Assembly (NCBI RefSeq): GCF_027922305.1
Contig: NZ_BSFK01000010.1
Location: 62,001 to 126,000, forward strand
Reading direction: 5' to 3'
DNA length: 64,000 bases
Source: Methylopila jiangsuensis
Lineage (GTDB): Bacteria > Pseudomonadota > Alphaproteobacteria > Rhizobiales > Methylopilaceae
Shown: positions 52,722-61,895 of the stretch, piece after piece
Numbering within the stretch: position 1 is the stretch's first letter
How the letters are laid out: every line of letters begins with the position of its first letter
Program-made: the position numbers and the translations under genes
The notes under the pieces: model-generated
Seen by the model: the letters and a program-made list of their open reading frames with translations, nothing else
The model's database searches: none
What the model was told of the DNA's origin: nothing

Positions 52722-52996
52722 TGGCCCTGTTCTTCCGCTCGAAACGCGCCGAAGACCCCGAGCGCGCCGCCGTCTCGCGCCGGCTCAACGATCTGGCGCG
52801 GGCGGCGCTTGCGCTCGGCGAGGACGACGCCCTCACCGTCAGCGAGATCGCCTGCGGCGATCCCGCCTGCGGCGGGGCGGAGACGGTGATCCTCGTCATG
52901 CGCGTCGGGGCCCGCACCAAGGCGCTGAAGCTCGCCATGCCCATGGCGCAGGTGACGGAAGACGCCCTGCGCCGTGCGGCCGAAGAAGCGGCCTGA
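52722..52996 (+). CDS. Small conserved-looking protein downstream of the zinc GTPase
   Basis: 91 residues beginning MALFFRSKRAEDPERAAVSR. The central motif ACGDPACGGAETVILVM with two cysteines four apart, then ALKLAMPMAQVTEDALRRAA, suggests a small folded domain. It is probably in the same transcript as the GTPase and thus also zinc-regulated. I do not recognise a function; the cysteines could bind metal. Confidence 0.7.
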
Positions 52997-53138
52997 CCGC
53001 CCTTCGCCTCTCTTTCCAACAGAAATCCGTGGTCTTATAACGCGCCCCGATCTCATTCGTCGGACGAGCGTTCACCGCTGATCCCGCCTTGCGCCGGAAA
53101 CGGCGGCGGACCCCGTCCCGCAACCGCCGGAGGCGTCC

Positions 53139-53882
53139 GTGGCCGGACATTCGCAGTTCAAGAACATCATGCACCGCAAGGGCCGCCAGGATGCGGTGCG
53201 GGCCAAGCTGTTCTCGAAGCTCGGGCGCGAAATCACCGTCGCCGCCAAGTCGGGTCTGCCGGACCCGGCCATGAACCCGCGCCTGCGCCTCGCGGTGGCT
53301 GCGGCCAAGGCCCAGTCCATGCCCAAGGACAACATCCAGCGCGCCATCAACAAGGCCTCCGGCGGCGACGCGGACAACTATGAAGAGGTGCGCTACGAGG
53401 GCTACGGCCCCGGCGGCGTCGCCGTCATCGTCGAGGCGCTGACCGACAACCGCAACCGCACCGCGGCCGCCGTGCGCTCCTACTTCACCAAATCCGGCGG
53501 AGCGATGGGCGAAACCGGCTCGGTGGCGTTCATGTTCAGCCGGGTGGGCGAGATCGTCTATCCGGCCAAGGCAGGCTCCCCCGACGAGGTGCTGGAGGCG
53601 GCGATCGAGGCCGGCGCGGACGACGTGGAGTCCGACGAGGAAAGCCACGTCGTCACCTGCGCCTTTGAGGACCTGAACGAGGTGTCCAAGGCGCTGGAGG
53701 CCAAGCTCGGCGAGGCCGAGGCCGCCAAGGCGGTGTGGCGCCCCTCCACCACCACCGCGCTGGACGAAGACAAGGCGGTCTCGCTGCTCAAGCTGGTCGA
53801 CGCGCTGGACGACGACGACGACGTGCAGAATGTCTACGGCAACTACGAGATCTCCGAAGAGATCATGGCCAAGATCGGCTGA
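53139..53882 (+). CDS. yebC: YebC/PmpR family protein
   Basis: 247 residues with the family start [20 protein letters not shown] and the internal [55 protein letters not shown] and [20 protein letters not shown]. Members are DNA-binding regulators or, as shown for some, help ribosomes through proline-rich stretches. It is often placed before ruvC, which is not seen here. A strong terminator follows. Confidence 0.95.
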   Translation: MAGHSQFKNIMHRKGRQDAVRAKLFSKLGREITVAAKSGLPDPAMNPRLRLAVAAAKAQSMPKDNIQRAINKASGGDADNYEEVRYEGYGPGGVAVIVEALTDNRNRTAAAVRSYFTKSGGAMGETGSVAFMFSRVGEIVYPAKAGSPDEVLEAAIEAGADDVESDEESHVVTCAFEDLNEVSKALEAKLGEAEAAKAVWRPSTTTALDEDKAVSLLKLVDALDDDDDVQNVYGNYEISEEIMAKIG

Positions 53883-53910
53883 GCCCGGCCTTTCAGTCCC
53901 CCCATTGCGA

Positions 53911-53942
53911 AAAACCCGCGGGCGAAGGTCCGCGGGTTTTTT
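53911..53942 (+). terminator. Rho-independent terminator of yebC
   Basis: A perfect 11-bp stem (AAAACCCGCGG with CCGCGGGTTTT, 8-nt loop) continuing into a T-run, 28 bp after the stop codon. Confidence 0.88.
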
Positions 53943-53981
53943 CATGCGCCCGCCGGCGCGGCGGCGAAGCCCGCGAACGAA

Positions 53982-54011
53982 AACGGCCGGGACGCGATGT
54001 TCCCGGCCGTT
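53982..54011 (-). terminator. Rho-independent terminator of the malyl-CoA lyase gene
   Basis: A perfect 11-bp stem (AACGGCCGGGA, 8-nt loop) about 27 bp after the mclA stop, followed on the minus strand by TTCGTTCG. It ends the serine-cycle block. Confidence 0.8.
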
Positions 54012-54038
54012 CCGCGTGTCTGGGAGGCGTTAAGCCGA

Positions 54039-55013
54039 TCAGGCCGCCTTCATGGCGTTGGCCTTCTCGATCAGCGCTTCCGCCATGCGGATGGAGGCGA
54101 TGTCGATCAGGCGGCCGTCGAGCGCCACGGCGCCGCGGCCGGCCTTGGCGGCCTCTTCCATGGCCTCGAGGATGCGGCGGGCCTTGGTGACCTCGGCCTC
54201 GGACGGCGTGAACACGTCGTTGGCGAGTTCGATCTGCGAGGGGTGGATCGCCCACTTGCCCTCGTAGCCCGCGGCCGCGCAGCGGCGGGCGGCGGACAGG
54301 TAGCCGTCCGGATCGGAGAAGTCGCCGAACGGGCCGTCGATCGGGCGCAGGCCATAGGCGCGGCAGGCGACCAGCATGCGCTGCTGGGCGAACAGCCACG
54401 GATCCTGCCAGTGGGTCTCGCGCTTGCCGGACTCGTCCTTGTCGGTGAGCACCGAGTAGTCCGGGTTCACGCCGCCGATGACGGTGGAGCGGGTGCGGCA
54501 GGAGGCGGCGTAGTCCGCCACGCCGAAGGACATGGCCTCGAGGCGCTTGGACGAGGTGGCGATCGCCTCCACGTTCGCCATGCCGAGGGCGGTCTCGATC
54601 AGCACCTCGAAGCCGATCTTCTTCTCGCGCTTCTTGGCCTGCTCGATCTGGGTGACCAGCACGTCGATGGCGTAGACGTCCTGCGGAACGCCCACCTTCG
54701 GGATCAGGATCATGTCGAGGCGCGGGCAGGCCTCAACGATGTCGACCACGTCGCGGTACATGTAGTGGGTGTCGAGACCGTTGATGCGGATCATCATGGT
54801 CTTGGCGCCCCAATCGATCTCGTTCAGGGCCTGGATGATGTTCTTGCGCGCCTGCTCCTTGTCGTCGGGCGCGACGGCGTCCTCGAGATCGAGGAAGATC
54901 ACGTCCGCCTTCGACTGGGCCGACTTCTCCATGAAGGTCGGGTTGGAGCCGGGCACCGCCAGCTCGGAGCGATGAAGACGCGGCGTGGCCTGCTGAACCA
55001 GCGTGAAGCTCAT
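54039..55013 (-). CDS. mclA: Malyl-CoA lyase
   Basis: 324 residues of the HpcH/CitE family. RSELAVPGSNPTFMEKSAQS, VIFLDLEDAVAPDDKEQAR, MMIRINGLDTHYMYRD, FEVLIETALGMANVEAIA, MSFGVADYAAS, IDGPFGDFSDPDGY and GKWAIHPSQIELANDVF match serine-cycle MclA. It cleaves malyl-CoA into glyoxylate and acetyl-CoA. It lies downstream of ppc but is separated by 188 bp with a strong inverted repeat, so it may have its own promoter. GAGGAGG precedes the ATG. Confidence 0.95.
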   Translation of the reverse strand: MSFTLVQQATPRLHRSELAVPGSNPTFMEKSAQSKADVIFLDLEDAVAPDDKEQARKNIIQALNEIDWGAKTMMIRINGLDTHYMYRDVVDIVEACPRLDMILIPKVGVPQDVYAIDVLVTQIEQAKKREKKIGFEVLIETALGMANVEAIATSSKRLEAMSFGVADYAASCRTRSTVIGGVNPDYSVLTDKDESGKRETHWQDPWLFAQQRMLVACRAYGLRPIDGPFGDFSDPDGYLSAARRCAAAGYEGKWAIHPSQIELANDVFTPSEAEVTKARRILEAMEEAAKAGRGAVALDGRLIDIASIRMAEALIEKANAMKAA

Positions 55014-55040
55014 GATATCCTCCTCGGATGTCCGGATGCT

Positions 55041-55059
55041 TGTTCGTCTATAACGAACA
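55041..55059. promoter_or_regulatory. Inverted repeat upstream of mclA (putative operator)
   Basis: TGTTCGT-CTATA-ACGAACA is a perfect 7-5-7 inverted repeat, 28-46 bp upstream of the mclA ATG. Further partial dyads (AGAC-TTAC-GTCT; GTGAC...GTCAC around 55110-55138) fill the same AT-rich gap. Function as a regulator site is inferred. Confidence 0.5.
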
Positions 55060-55146
55060 CGGCGTTTCTTGAAGCGCGTCTTTTTAGTCCGTTAGACTTA
55101 CGTCTTTGTGACGCGCGCGACATATTATTCTTGTCACGTCTTGTAT

Positions 55147-55175
55147 GCCACGGCGTCGCCCTGCGGCGCCGTGGC
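55147..55175 (-). terminator. Hairpin after ppc
   Basis: A 9-bp stem (GCCACGGCG with CGCCGTGGC) and 11-nt loop, 27 bp after the ppc stop. There is no T-run on the minus strand, so it may be a weak terminator or an mRNA-stabilising 3' hairpin. Confidence 0.35.
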
Positions 55176-55201
55176 GATGGTTCGCGTGCCGGCGGAGAGG
55201 C

Positions 55202-57985
55202 TCAGCCCGTGGCGCCGAAACCGACCGCGATGCAGTTGATCGACAGCAGCAGCGCGGACTTGCTTTCCTCGCGCTTGAACTCGTCGGTCTCCGCCCGGAA
55301 GCGGCGCAGCAGCTCCACCTGTTCGCGGCTGACCTGGTTGATCACCGGCAGGCGCTCCTCCAGCCTTTCCCGGAAAGCGGGGTAGCGGAAGGCGATTTCG
55401 CCGCCGCCGGAGACGCGCAGCGCCATCTCGCAGGTGAGCGCGTACTCCTCCTCGATCATGCGGAAGATCTCGTCGCGGATCTGCTGGTCCGGCACGAGAG
55501 TGGAGTATTCGCGCGCGATCGACAGGTCGACCATGCGCAATGTCTTCTCCACCTCGTCGAGGATCAGGCGGAACGGCTTGGACTGCTCGAACATGCGCTT
55601 CAGCAGCGCCTCGCCGTCCTGCCCGCGCACGTCGATGAAGTTCTTGAAGGCGGAGCCGATGCCGTACCAGCCGGTGACGATGTGCCGGTTCTGCGCCCAG
55701 GCGAACACCCAGGGGATCGCCCGAAGGTCGCTGAGCGAGCGCGCCCCGAAGCGCCGCGCCGGGCGCGAGCCGATGTTGAGCAGCGCCAGTTCGTCGAGCG
55801 GGCTCGCGTTCTGGAAATACTCCACCAGCCCGGGGTGCTGGATCAGCTTGGTGTAGACCGCCCGGGACGCGCCGGACAGCGCCTCCATGGCGTCGTCGAA
55901 TTCGGGCCGGGAGCCGTTCTTCTCCAGCTTCGACTTCAGGATGTGCTCCATCACCGAAGCGGCGGTGAGCTCCATCTGATAGGCGGCGGTGCCGCGGTTG
56001 GAGTATTTGAACGACACCACCTCGCCCTGGTCGGTCACCCGGTACTGGCGGCTGATGGAGCCGGGGGGCTGGGCCTCGATGGCGCGGGCGGTCGGCGCGC
56101 CGCCGCGGGACACCGAGCCGCCGCGGCCATGGAAGAAAGCGATCGGCACGCCCGCCTGCTGGCCGACTTCGGTCAGCTTGGACTGCGCCTTGTACAGCTC
56201 CCAGTTGGAGGCGAAGTAGCCGCCGTCCTTGTTGCTGTCCGAATAGCCGACCATGACCTCGTGGAAGCCGCCCTGCCAGCGCACCGAACGGCGCACCAGC
56301 GGGATCGACAGCAGCTCCTTCATGATGGCGGGCGCGGCGCGCAGGTCCTCGATGGTCTCGAACAGCGGGACGATCGGCAGCTGGCAGATCTCCACGCCGG
56401 GGCTGTCCAGATAGAGCCGGGCCTCCTTGGCGATGAGGTAGACGCCGAGGATGTCGTTCACCGAGCGCGTCATGGACAGGATGAAGCTGCCCACCGCCTC
56501 GCGGTCGAGCTCGGTCTTCATCTCCGCCACCAGCGCGAAGGTGGCGAGCGTCTCGCGCGACGCGTCGGACAGGCCGTCCAGCGAACGCTTTACGGTGCGG
56601 GGCTTGGACAGCTCCGAGGTCAGCCAGGTGCGCCATTCGGTCGATTCGACGTCCGGCGCCTCCTCCACCGGGCGACCCTGGATCGAGGCCCAGATCTCCC
56701 GCAGCGTGTTGGTGGTGCGGGTCGAGTTCTCGCGGATGTCGAGATTGACGGTGGAGAAGCGGAAGATCTCCACCATGCGACGCACCGGGCGCACCTGATT
56801 GACCGCAAGCGACCGGCAGCCGGAGTCGATCAGGCCCTGCTCCAGCGCCTTGATGTCGTTGATCAGTTCGTCCGCGTCCACATAGAACGGGCCCGGCAGG
56901 ACGACCGGCTCCTCCTTGTTGCGCTCGATGGTGGCGTCGAGCTTGCGCAGCATGCAGGTCTGGAACTGGCGGAAGTGCTCGCCGGGATTGCGCGCCTGAA
57001 TGGCCTCGCCGTCGCCGCTGGCCGCAAGCCGCGCGGTCAGCTCCTTGCGGAAGGCGATCGGCGTCGGCAGCGCCCGTTCGGTGATCGACAGCAGTTTGCC
57101 GAGGTCGTTGAGCCGGGCGCGGAACCGCCGCATGGAGGCGCGGCCGTTGCGCTTCAGCGTGGTGCGGGTGACGTCCGAGGTCACGAAGGGGTTGCCGTCC
57201 CGGTCGCCGCCGATCCAGCAGCCGAACTGGAAGAAGGCCGGCACTTCGAAGCTCTCGTCCGGATAATATTCGGCGAGGGAGGCTTCGAGCGAGTACAGCA
57301 CCTCGGGGATCATCTCAAACAGCGCTTCGTCGAAGAAGTGCAGGCCCCAGGAGACCTCGCGCTCGACGGTGGTCTTCTCGAGCTGCAGCTCGCCCGTCAT
57401 CCAGATCAGCTCGATCTGGTCGCGCAGGTCCGCGAGCAGCGCCGCGCGCTCGCGCTCGGTCCAGCGCGGCAGCTCCAGCTCGCGCAGGTCGAGATAGATG
57501 CGGCGCAGCTTCTCCAGCACCGTCACGCGCTTGGCCTCGGTCGGATGCGCGGTGAGCGTCGGGCGGATGCGGATCGACTTCAGCAGCTCATGGATCTCGG
57601 GCGCCTTCACGCCGGCCGCCACCGCCTCGGCGAGAACGTGGGAGAAGGTGCCGCGCACCGCGTCGCGCCCCTGGGTCCGCTCCGCATGGCGGCGGCGGCG
57701 CATGGCGGTGTTCTCCTCCACGATCGACAGCAGGCGGAACCAGATGCCCTGCACCTGCAGCGCCCGGCCCAGCAGCTCCGGCGTGAGCTGGGAGATGTCC
57801 GCCTCGCCGCGCAGGACGGATTCAAGCTCCGGCTGGTGCCGGCGGCACACCTCGATCAGAGCGTGGAACAGGATTTCGGTGGCCGCGTCCGGCGCCGTTC
57901 CGGTGATGACCGGCGGCGCGAAGGGCTCGATGGTGTCCGGCATGGGCGCGGCGAATTGAGCTTGGGGAGACATCGCAAGGTCCAT
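55202..57985 (-). CDS. ppc: Phosphoenolpyruvate carboxylase
   Basis: 927 residues. The catalytic His147 lies in RPTLTAHPTEAKR. The second signature, EVMVGYSDSNKDGGYFASNW, and the glycine loop FHGRGGSVSRGGAP are present, and the C-terminus ends GFGATG. It fixes bicarbonate onto PEP to give oxaloacetate, the CO2-fixing step of the serine cycle. It sits 86 bp after mtkB on the same strand. Starts at 57985 and four codons later are both possible. Confidence 0.96.
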   Translation of the reverse strand: MDLAMSPQAQFAAPMPDTIEPFAPPVITGTAPDAATEILFHALIEVCRRHQPELESVLRGEADISQLTPELLGRALQVQGIWFRLLSIVEENTAMRRRRHAERTQGRDAVRGTFSHVLAEAVAAGVKAPEIHELLKSIRIRPTLTAHPTEAKRVTVLEKLRRIYLDLRELELPRWTERERAALLADLRDQIELIWMTGELQLEKTTVEREVSWGLHFFDEALFEMIPEVLYSLEASLAEYYPDESFEVPAFFQFGCWIGGDRDGNPFVTSDVTRTTLKRNGRASMRRFRARLNDLGKLLSITERALPTPIAFRKELTARLAASGDGEAIQARNPGEHFRQFQTCMLRKLDATIERNKEEPVVLPGPFYVDADELINDIKALEQGLIDSGCRSLAVNQVRPVRRMVEIFRFSTVNLDIRENSTRTTNTLREIWASIQGRPVEEAPDVESTEWRTWLTSELSKPRTVKRSLDGLSDASRETLATFALVAEMKTELDREAVGSFILSMTRSVNDILGVYLIAKEARLYLDSPGVEICQLPIVPLFETIEDLRAAPAIMKELLSIPLVRRSVRWQGGFHEVMVGYSDSNKDGGYFASNWELYKAQSKLTEVGQQAGVPIAFFHGRGGSVSRGGAPTARAIEAQPPGSISRQYRVTDQGEVVSFKYSNRGTAAYQMELTAASVMEHILKSKLEKNGSRPEFDDAMEALSGASRAVYTKLIQHPGLVEYFQNASPLDELALLNIGSRPARRFGARSLSDLRAIPWVFAWAQNRHIVTGWYGIGSAFKNFIDVRGQDGEALLKRMFEQSKPFRLILDEVEKTLRMVDLSIAREYSTLVPDQQIRDEIFRMIEEEYALTCEMALRVSGGGEIAFRYPAFRERLEERLPVINQVSREQVELLRRFRAETDEFKREESKSALLLSINCIAVGFGATG

Positions 57986-58071
57986 GTCTGCGGGCGGCGG
58001 GCGCCGTCAGGTAAGGCGGATGACGCGGGCGGCGGCGGAGAATTCAGGCGCCGCCGCCGGCGTTCGAAGGT

Positions 58072-58971
58072 TCAGGCTGCGGATTTCAGCCTGCCCAGCA
58101 CCTCTGCAACCGTCGTGCCGAAATCGCCGGGGGAGGGGGCGACCGTCAGACCGTAGGAGCGCATGATCTCCGCCTTCTCGGCGGCGCTGTCGCCGGCGGC
58201 GGAGATGATGGCGCCCGCATGGCCCATGCGCCGGCCCTTGGGCGCGGTGAGGCCGGCCACGAAGCCCACCACCGGCTTCGTCATGTTGTCCTTGATCCAG
58301 GCGGCGGCTTCGGCTTCCTGCGGGCCGCCGATCTCGCCGATCATCAGCACCGCGTCGGTCTCGTCGTCCTGCTCGAACAGGGCGAGATGGTCGAGGAAGG
58401 ACGAGCCGTTGATGGGGTCGCCGCCGATGCCGACCGAGGTCGAGACGCCGATCCCGAGCGCCTTCATCTGGGAGGCGGCCTCGTAGCCGAGCGTGCCGGA
58501 GCGGGAGATCACGCCCACGTTGCCCTTGAGGTAGATGTGGCCCGGCATGATGCCGAGCATGGCCTTGCCCGGCGAGATGATGCCGGCGCAGTTGGGGCCC
58601 ACCACCATGGTCCGCTTGTCCTTGGGATAGCGGCGCAGGTAGCGCTTCACGCGCATCATGTCCTGGGCGGGAATGCCGTCGGTGATGGAGCAGACCAGCT
58701 TCAGCCCGGCGTCGGCGGCCTCCATGATGGCGTCGGCCGCGAACGGGGGAGCGACAAAGGTGATGGAGGTGGTGGCCCCGGTGGCGGCCACGGCGTCCTT
58801 CACGGTGTCGAACACCGGAACGTCCAGATGGGTGGTCCCGCCCTTGCCGGGCGTCACGCCCGCCACCACGCGGGAGCCGTAGGCGATCATCTCACGGGCG
58901 TGGAAGGTGCCCTTGTCGCCGGTCATGCCCTGAATGAGGATCGGGGTGGTTTCGTCGATGAGGATGCTCAT
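58072..58971 (-). CDS. mtkB: Malate-CoA ligase (malate thiokinase) alpha subunit
   Basis: 299 residues of the succinyl-CoA synthetase alpha family: PILIQGMTGDKGTFHAREMI, GTTHLDVPVFDTV, VGPNCAGIISPGKAMLGIMP, SRSGTLGYEAASQM and the phosphohistidine loop GRRMGHAGAIIS. Position between mtkA and ppc in the serine-cycle block identifies it as the malate-specific enzyme rather than TCA-cycle SucD. It starts 14 bp after mtkA. Confidence 0.94.
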   Translation of the reverse strand: MSILIDETTPILIQGMTGDKGTFHAREMIAYGSRVVAGVTPGKGGTTHLDVPVFDTVKDAVAATGATTSITFVAPPFAADAIMEAADAGLKLVCSITDGIPAQDMMRVKRYLRRYPKDKRTMVVGPNCAGIISPGKAMLGIMPGHIYLKGNVGVISRSGTLGYEAASQMKALGIGVSTSVGIGGDPINGSSFLDHLALFEQDDETDAVLMIGEIGGPQEAEAAAWIKDNMTKPVVGFVAGLTAPKGRRMGHAGAIISAAGDSAAEKAEIMRSYGLTVAPSPGDFGTTVAEVLGRLKSAA

Positions 58972-58985
58972 GGAACCGTCTCCCC

Positions 58986-60164
58986 TCAGGCCGCGCGCTT
59001 GGCGTCGGCGCAGGCCGCCACCGCCTTGGCGGCGGCTTCCGACAGGGTGTCGGCGGCGATGATGTCGAGGCCGCTTTCCTCAAGGATTTTCTTGCCCGCC
59101 TCCACGTTGGTGCCGGCGAGGCGCACGATCAGCGGCGCGTCGATCTTCACCTCGCGAGCGGCCTGGATCACGCCCTGGGCCACCCAGTCGCAGCGGTTGA
59201 TGCCGGCGAAGATGTTGACCAGGATCGCCTTCACCTTCGGATCGGACAGCACCAGCCGGAAGGCGGTGGCGACCCGGTCCGGCGAGGCGCCGCCGCCCAC
59301 GTCGAGGAAGTTCGCCGGCTCGCCGCCGGCGTGCTTGATCATGTCCATGGTGGCCATGGCGAGGCCCGCGCCGTTGACGATGCAGCCGATCTCGCCGTCG
59401 AGGCCGATGTAGCTCAGATTGTGCTCCGCCGCCTGCGCCTCGCGCGGGTCGGACTGGGAGGGGTCGTGCATGTCGGCCACGTTGGGGCGGCGGAACAGCG
59501 CGTTGTCGTCGAAGGACATCTTGGCGTCGAGCGCCAGCACCCGGTCGTCGCGGGAGACCACCAGCGGGTTGATCTCCAGCATGACGCAGTCGGTGTCGCG
59601 GAAGGCGCGGTAGGCGTTCAGGATCACCTTCACGGCGGCTGAGGCCTGCCGGATGTTGAGCCCGAGCTTGAAGGCGAGCTCCCGCGCCTCGAACGGCTGC
59701 AGGCCGACCGCCGGCTCCACCACCACCTGGATCAGCGCGTCCGGGTCGGTCCTGGCGATCTCCTCGATCTCCATGCCGCCGCGGGTGGAGGCGATGACGC
59801 GCACCCGTTCCGCCTTCCGGTCGAGCACATAGCCCAGATAGAGCTCGCGCTCGAACGGATCGGCCGCCTCCACGTAGACGCGCTGGACGGGCTTGCCCTC
59901 GGGGCCGGTCTGGACCGTGACGAGCCGCTTGCCGAGCATGGACTTGGCGGCGTCGCGCACCTCGTTGTAGGTGCGGCACAGTCGGACGCCGCCCGCCTTG
60001 CCCCGCGCGCCGGCGTGGATCTGGGCCTTGACCGCCCAGGCGCCGCCGCCGAGTTCGGTGGCGGCGTAGACCGCCTGATCGGGGCTGAACGCCACCGCCC
60101 CCTTGGGGACGGCGACGCCGAAGCTCGCGAGCAGTTCCTTGGCTTGATACTCGTGAACGTCCAT
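58986..60164 (-). CDS. mtkA: Malate-CoA ligase (malate thiokinase) beta subunit
   Basis: 392 residues of the ATP-grasp SucC family: [79 protein letters not shown] and [20 protein letters not shown]. It activates malate to malyl-CoA for MclA. The ATG at 60164 has GGGAGGA seven bases upstream; a GTG one codon earlier is also in frame. It is 59 bp after fchA. Confidence 0.95.
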   Translation of the reverse strand: MDVHEYQAKELLASFGVAVPKGAVAFSPDQAVYAATELGGGAWAVKAQIHAGARGKAGGVRLCRTYNEVRDAAKSMLGKRLVTVQTGPEGKPVQRVYVEAADPFERELYLGYVLDRKAERVRVIASTRGGMEIEEIARTDPDALIQVVVEPAVGLQPFEARELAFKLGLNIRQASAAVKVILNAYRAFRDTDCVMLEINPLVVSRDDRVLALDAKMSFDDNALFRRPNVADMHDPSQSDPREAQAAEHNLSYIGLDGEIGCIVNGAGLAMATMDMIKHAGGEPANFLDVGGGASPDRVATAFRLVLSDPKVKAILVNIFAGINRCDWVAQGVIQAAREVKIDAPLIVRLAGTNVEAGKKILEESGLDIIAADTLSEAAAKAVAACADAKRAA

Positions 60165-60223
60165 CACGAATCCTCCCTAAGCGTTCAGAGTCTTCCCGCG
60201 AGCCTGTTGTTGTCGTTGGGCGG

Positions 60224-60850
60224 TCAACCCAGCTTGTTCTTGACCAGCTCGTAGGTCTTTCCGGTCAGAGCGCCCGCGTCCGCGATCAGGGTCTCCAGCT
60301 CGGCGAGCCGGGCGTCCGCGAACTCGCGGTCCTTGATCGACTTGGCGTTGACGCGAACGTTGAGGGCGGCGCTCATCAGGCCGGCGTAGGCCGACTGGAC
60401 CGCGACGCCCGCGTCCGAGATCACGTTGAGGTTGCCGATCTCGGCGATCTCGGCGGAGAGCTCGATCGCCTCGGCGCAGAGCCGGGCGGCCTCCAGCGGC
60501 ACGTCGGTCGCCACCTTCAGCGACGCCTGGATGCGCTCGGAGCGGGAGGCCTTCTCCTCATCGGTGCCGCGCGGCAGGCCATAGGCCCCCATCACGGCGT
60601 CGAAGGCCTTCACGTCGTCGGCGATGGCGTCGGTGAGCTTGGCGCGCAGCGGCTCGGACTTCGCCAGCACCGCCTTCACCTGCTCCTCCACCTCGGCGTA
60701 TTTCGGCTTGCCGATGGTCAGGTTGGCGACCATGGAGACGAGCGCCGCCCCCATGGCGCCGGAGATCGCGGCCGCGCCGCCGCCGCCCGGCGTCGGCGCT
60801 TCGCTCGCCAGTTCGTCGAGGAACCGGCCGAGAGCCTGCTCCCGCGCCAT
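60224..60850 (-). CDS. fchA: Methenyltetrahydrofolate cyclohydrolase
   Basis: 208 residues of the FTCD_C/FchA family: LASEAPTPGGGGAAAISGAM, LVSMVANLTIGKPKYAEVEE, AFDAVMGAYGLPRGTDEEKA and NLNVISDAGVAVQSAYAGLM. It interconverts methenyl-H4F and formyl-H4F in the C1 pathway. The ATG shares a base with the mtdA stop (TGATG), giving coupled synthesis of the two H4F enzymes. Confidence 0.94.
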   Translation of the reverse strand: MAREQALGRFLDELASEAPTPGGGGAAAISGAMGAALVSMVANLTIGKPKYAEVEEQVKAVLAKSEPLRAKLTDAIADDVKAFDAVMGAYGLPRGTDEEKASRSERIQASLKVATDVPLEAARLCAEAIELSAEIAEIGNLNVISDAGVAVQSAYAGLMSAALNVRVNAKSIKDREFADARLAELETLIADAGALTGKTYELVKNKLG

Positions 60851-61716
60851 CACGCCATCTCTTTCGCGAGGGCGTAGATCTCGTCGGCGTCGAACGACTG
60901 CTCGGCCGAATCGAACAGCTTGCCGATCAGCGTGCGGTGCAGCTTCAGCTTCAGGCCGCCGAGGCCGAGCGCGCCGATGGCGAGCTTGCCGTGACGCTCC
61001 TTGGCCTTGTCGAAGGCCTCGATGCCGCCGATGCCGAGCGGGGGCTGCGCGTTGTAGTCGACCACGATCTCGACCGAGGCTTCCGACGACCAGTTCTCTT
61101 CCGAGATCAGCTCGAAGCCGATGGCGCCGGCGGAGAACACCAGATTCGCGCCGGAGATCGCCGCCTTGCGGGACGCCTCGTCGGCGGCCGCGACGGCCTC
61201 GATCTTGACGCCGAAGCGCTTCTCGATGGCGTCCGCCGCCTTCTGGGTCTTGGCGAGGTCGCGGCCGGTAATGGCGACCGTCGCGCCTTCCTTGGCGAGC
61301 ATGGCGGCCGAGCGCATGCCGACCGGACCGGTGCCGGCGAGCACCACGGCCTTCTTGCCCTTGATGTCGCCGCCGGCGGCCTTAACCGCCAGCGCCACGC
61401 CCGCCGCGGCGGTGGTGTTCGAGCCGTTCGAGTCCAGCATGACCGAAACGCGGAACGGACCGAAGAACCGCTTCTTCACGGCGTCGAACACCGCCTCGCC
61501 GGCCGCCATGTCGCCGCCGCCCACGAAGATCGCCGTCGACTTCTTCTCGGGGCCGCCGCGCGTGTAGATGGTGCCGTCCACATACGCGCCGACGTTGTCG
61601 GGCGTGACATTGCCGTAGCCGGTCACATGGTCCGCGCCGCCGTCATAGGCGACGACCACGTCGAACACGCTCGGGGTGGCGTCGGTGTCGAATTGGAACA
61701 GAAGCTTCTTGGTCAT
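60850..61716 (-). CDS. mtdA: NADP-dependent methylene-H4MPT/methylene-H4F dehydrogenase
   Basis: 288 residues: DVVVAYDGGADHVTGYGNVT, the Rossmann motif GKKAVVLAGTGPVGMRSAAM, AVTGRDLAKT-type NADP site (reads VAITGRDLAKTQKA) and DYNAQPPLGIGGIEAFD. MtdA oxidises methylene-tetrahydrofolate or -methanopterin and is characteristic of serine-cycle methylotrophs. It starts 179 bp after hprA; the gap has only small hairpins. Coupled to fchA. Confidence 0.95.
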   Translation of the reverse strand: MTKKLLFQFDTDATPSVFDVVVAYDGGADHVTGYGNVTPDNVGAYVDGTIYTRGGPEKKSTAIFVGGGDMAAGEAVFDAVKKRFFGPFRVSVMLDSNGSNTTAAAGVALAVKAAGGDIKGKKAVVLAGTGPVGMRSAAMLAKEGATVAITGRDLAKTQKAADAIEKRFGVKIEAVAAADEASRKAAISGANLVFSAGAIGFELISEENWSSEASVEIVVDYNAQPPLGIGGIEAFDKAKERHGKLAIGALGLGGLKLKLHRTLIGKLFDSAEQSFDADEIYALAKEMA

Positions 61717-61895
61717 GATCTTCCCTGTGGTCCGCGCGTCCGCGGCCGTTTCGTAAGACGCCCGAGGCTGCAGACCTCGCGCGGCGTCCTGCCCGTTTCG
61801 TGCGGGCGTTTCAGATGTCGCCTCGCCCCGAACCCCCGCCGGCGCGACCGCCCGGCTCGCCCGGGCGTCGCGACGGAGGCCGAGGGCTTAAGACG

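Noticed and set aside
55145-58156. 1003-codon plus-strand open frame opposite ppc
   Set aside because: It is a shadow of ppc; no ribosome binding site, no recognisable domain.
61780-61810. Hairpin GCCCG/CGGGC in the mtdA-hprA gap as a terminator
   Set aside because: The stem is only 5-6 bp with no T-run on the minus strand, and the downstream genes belong to the same pathway.
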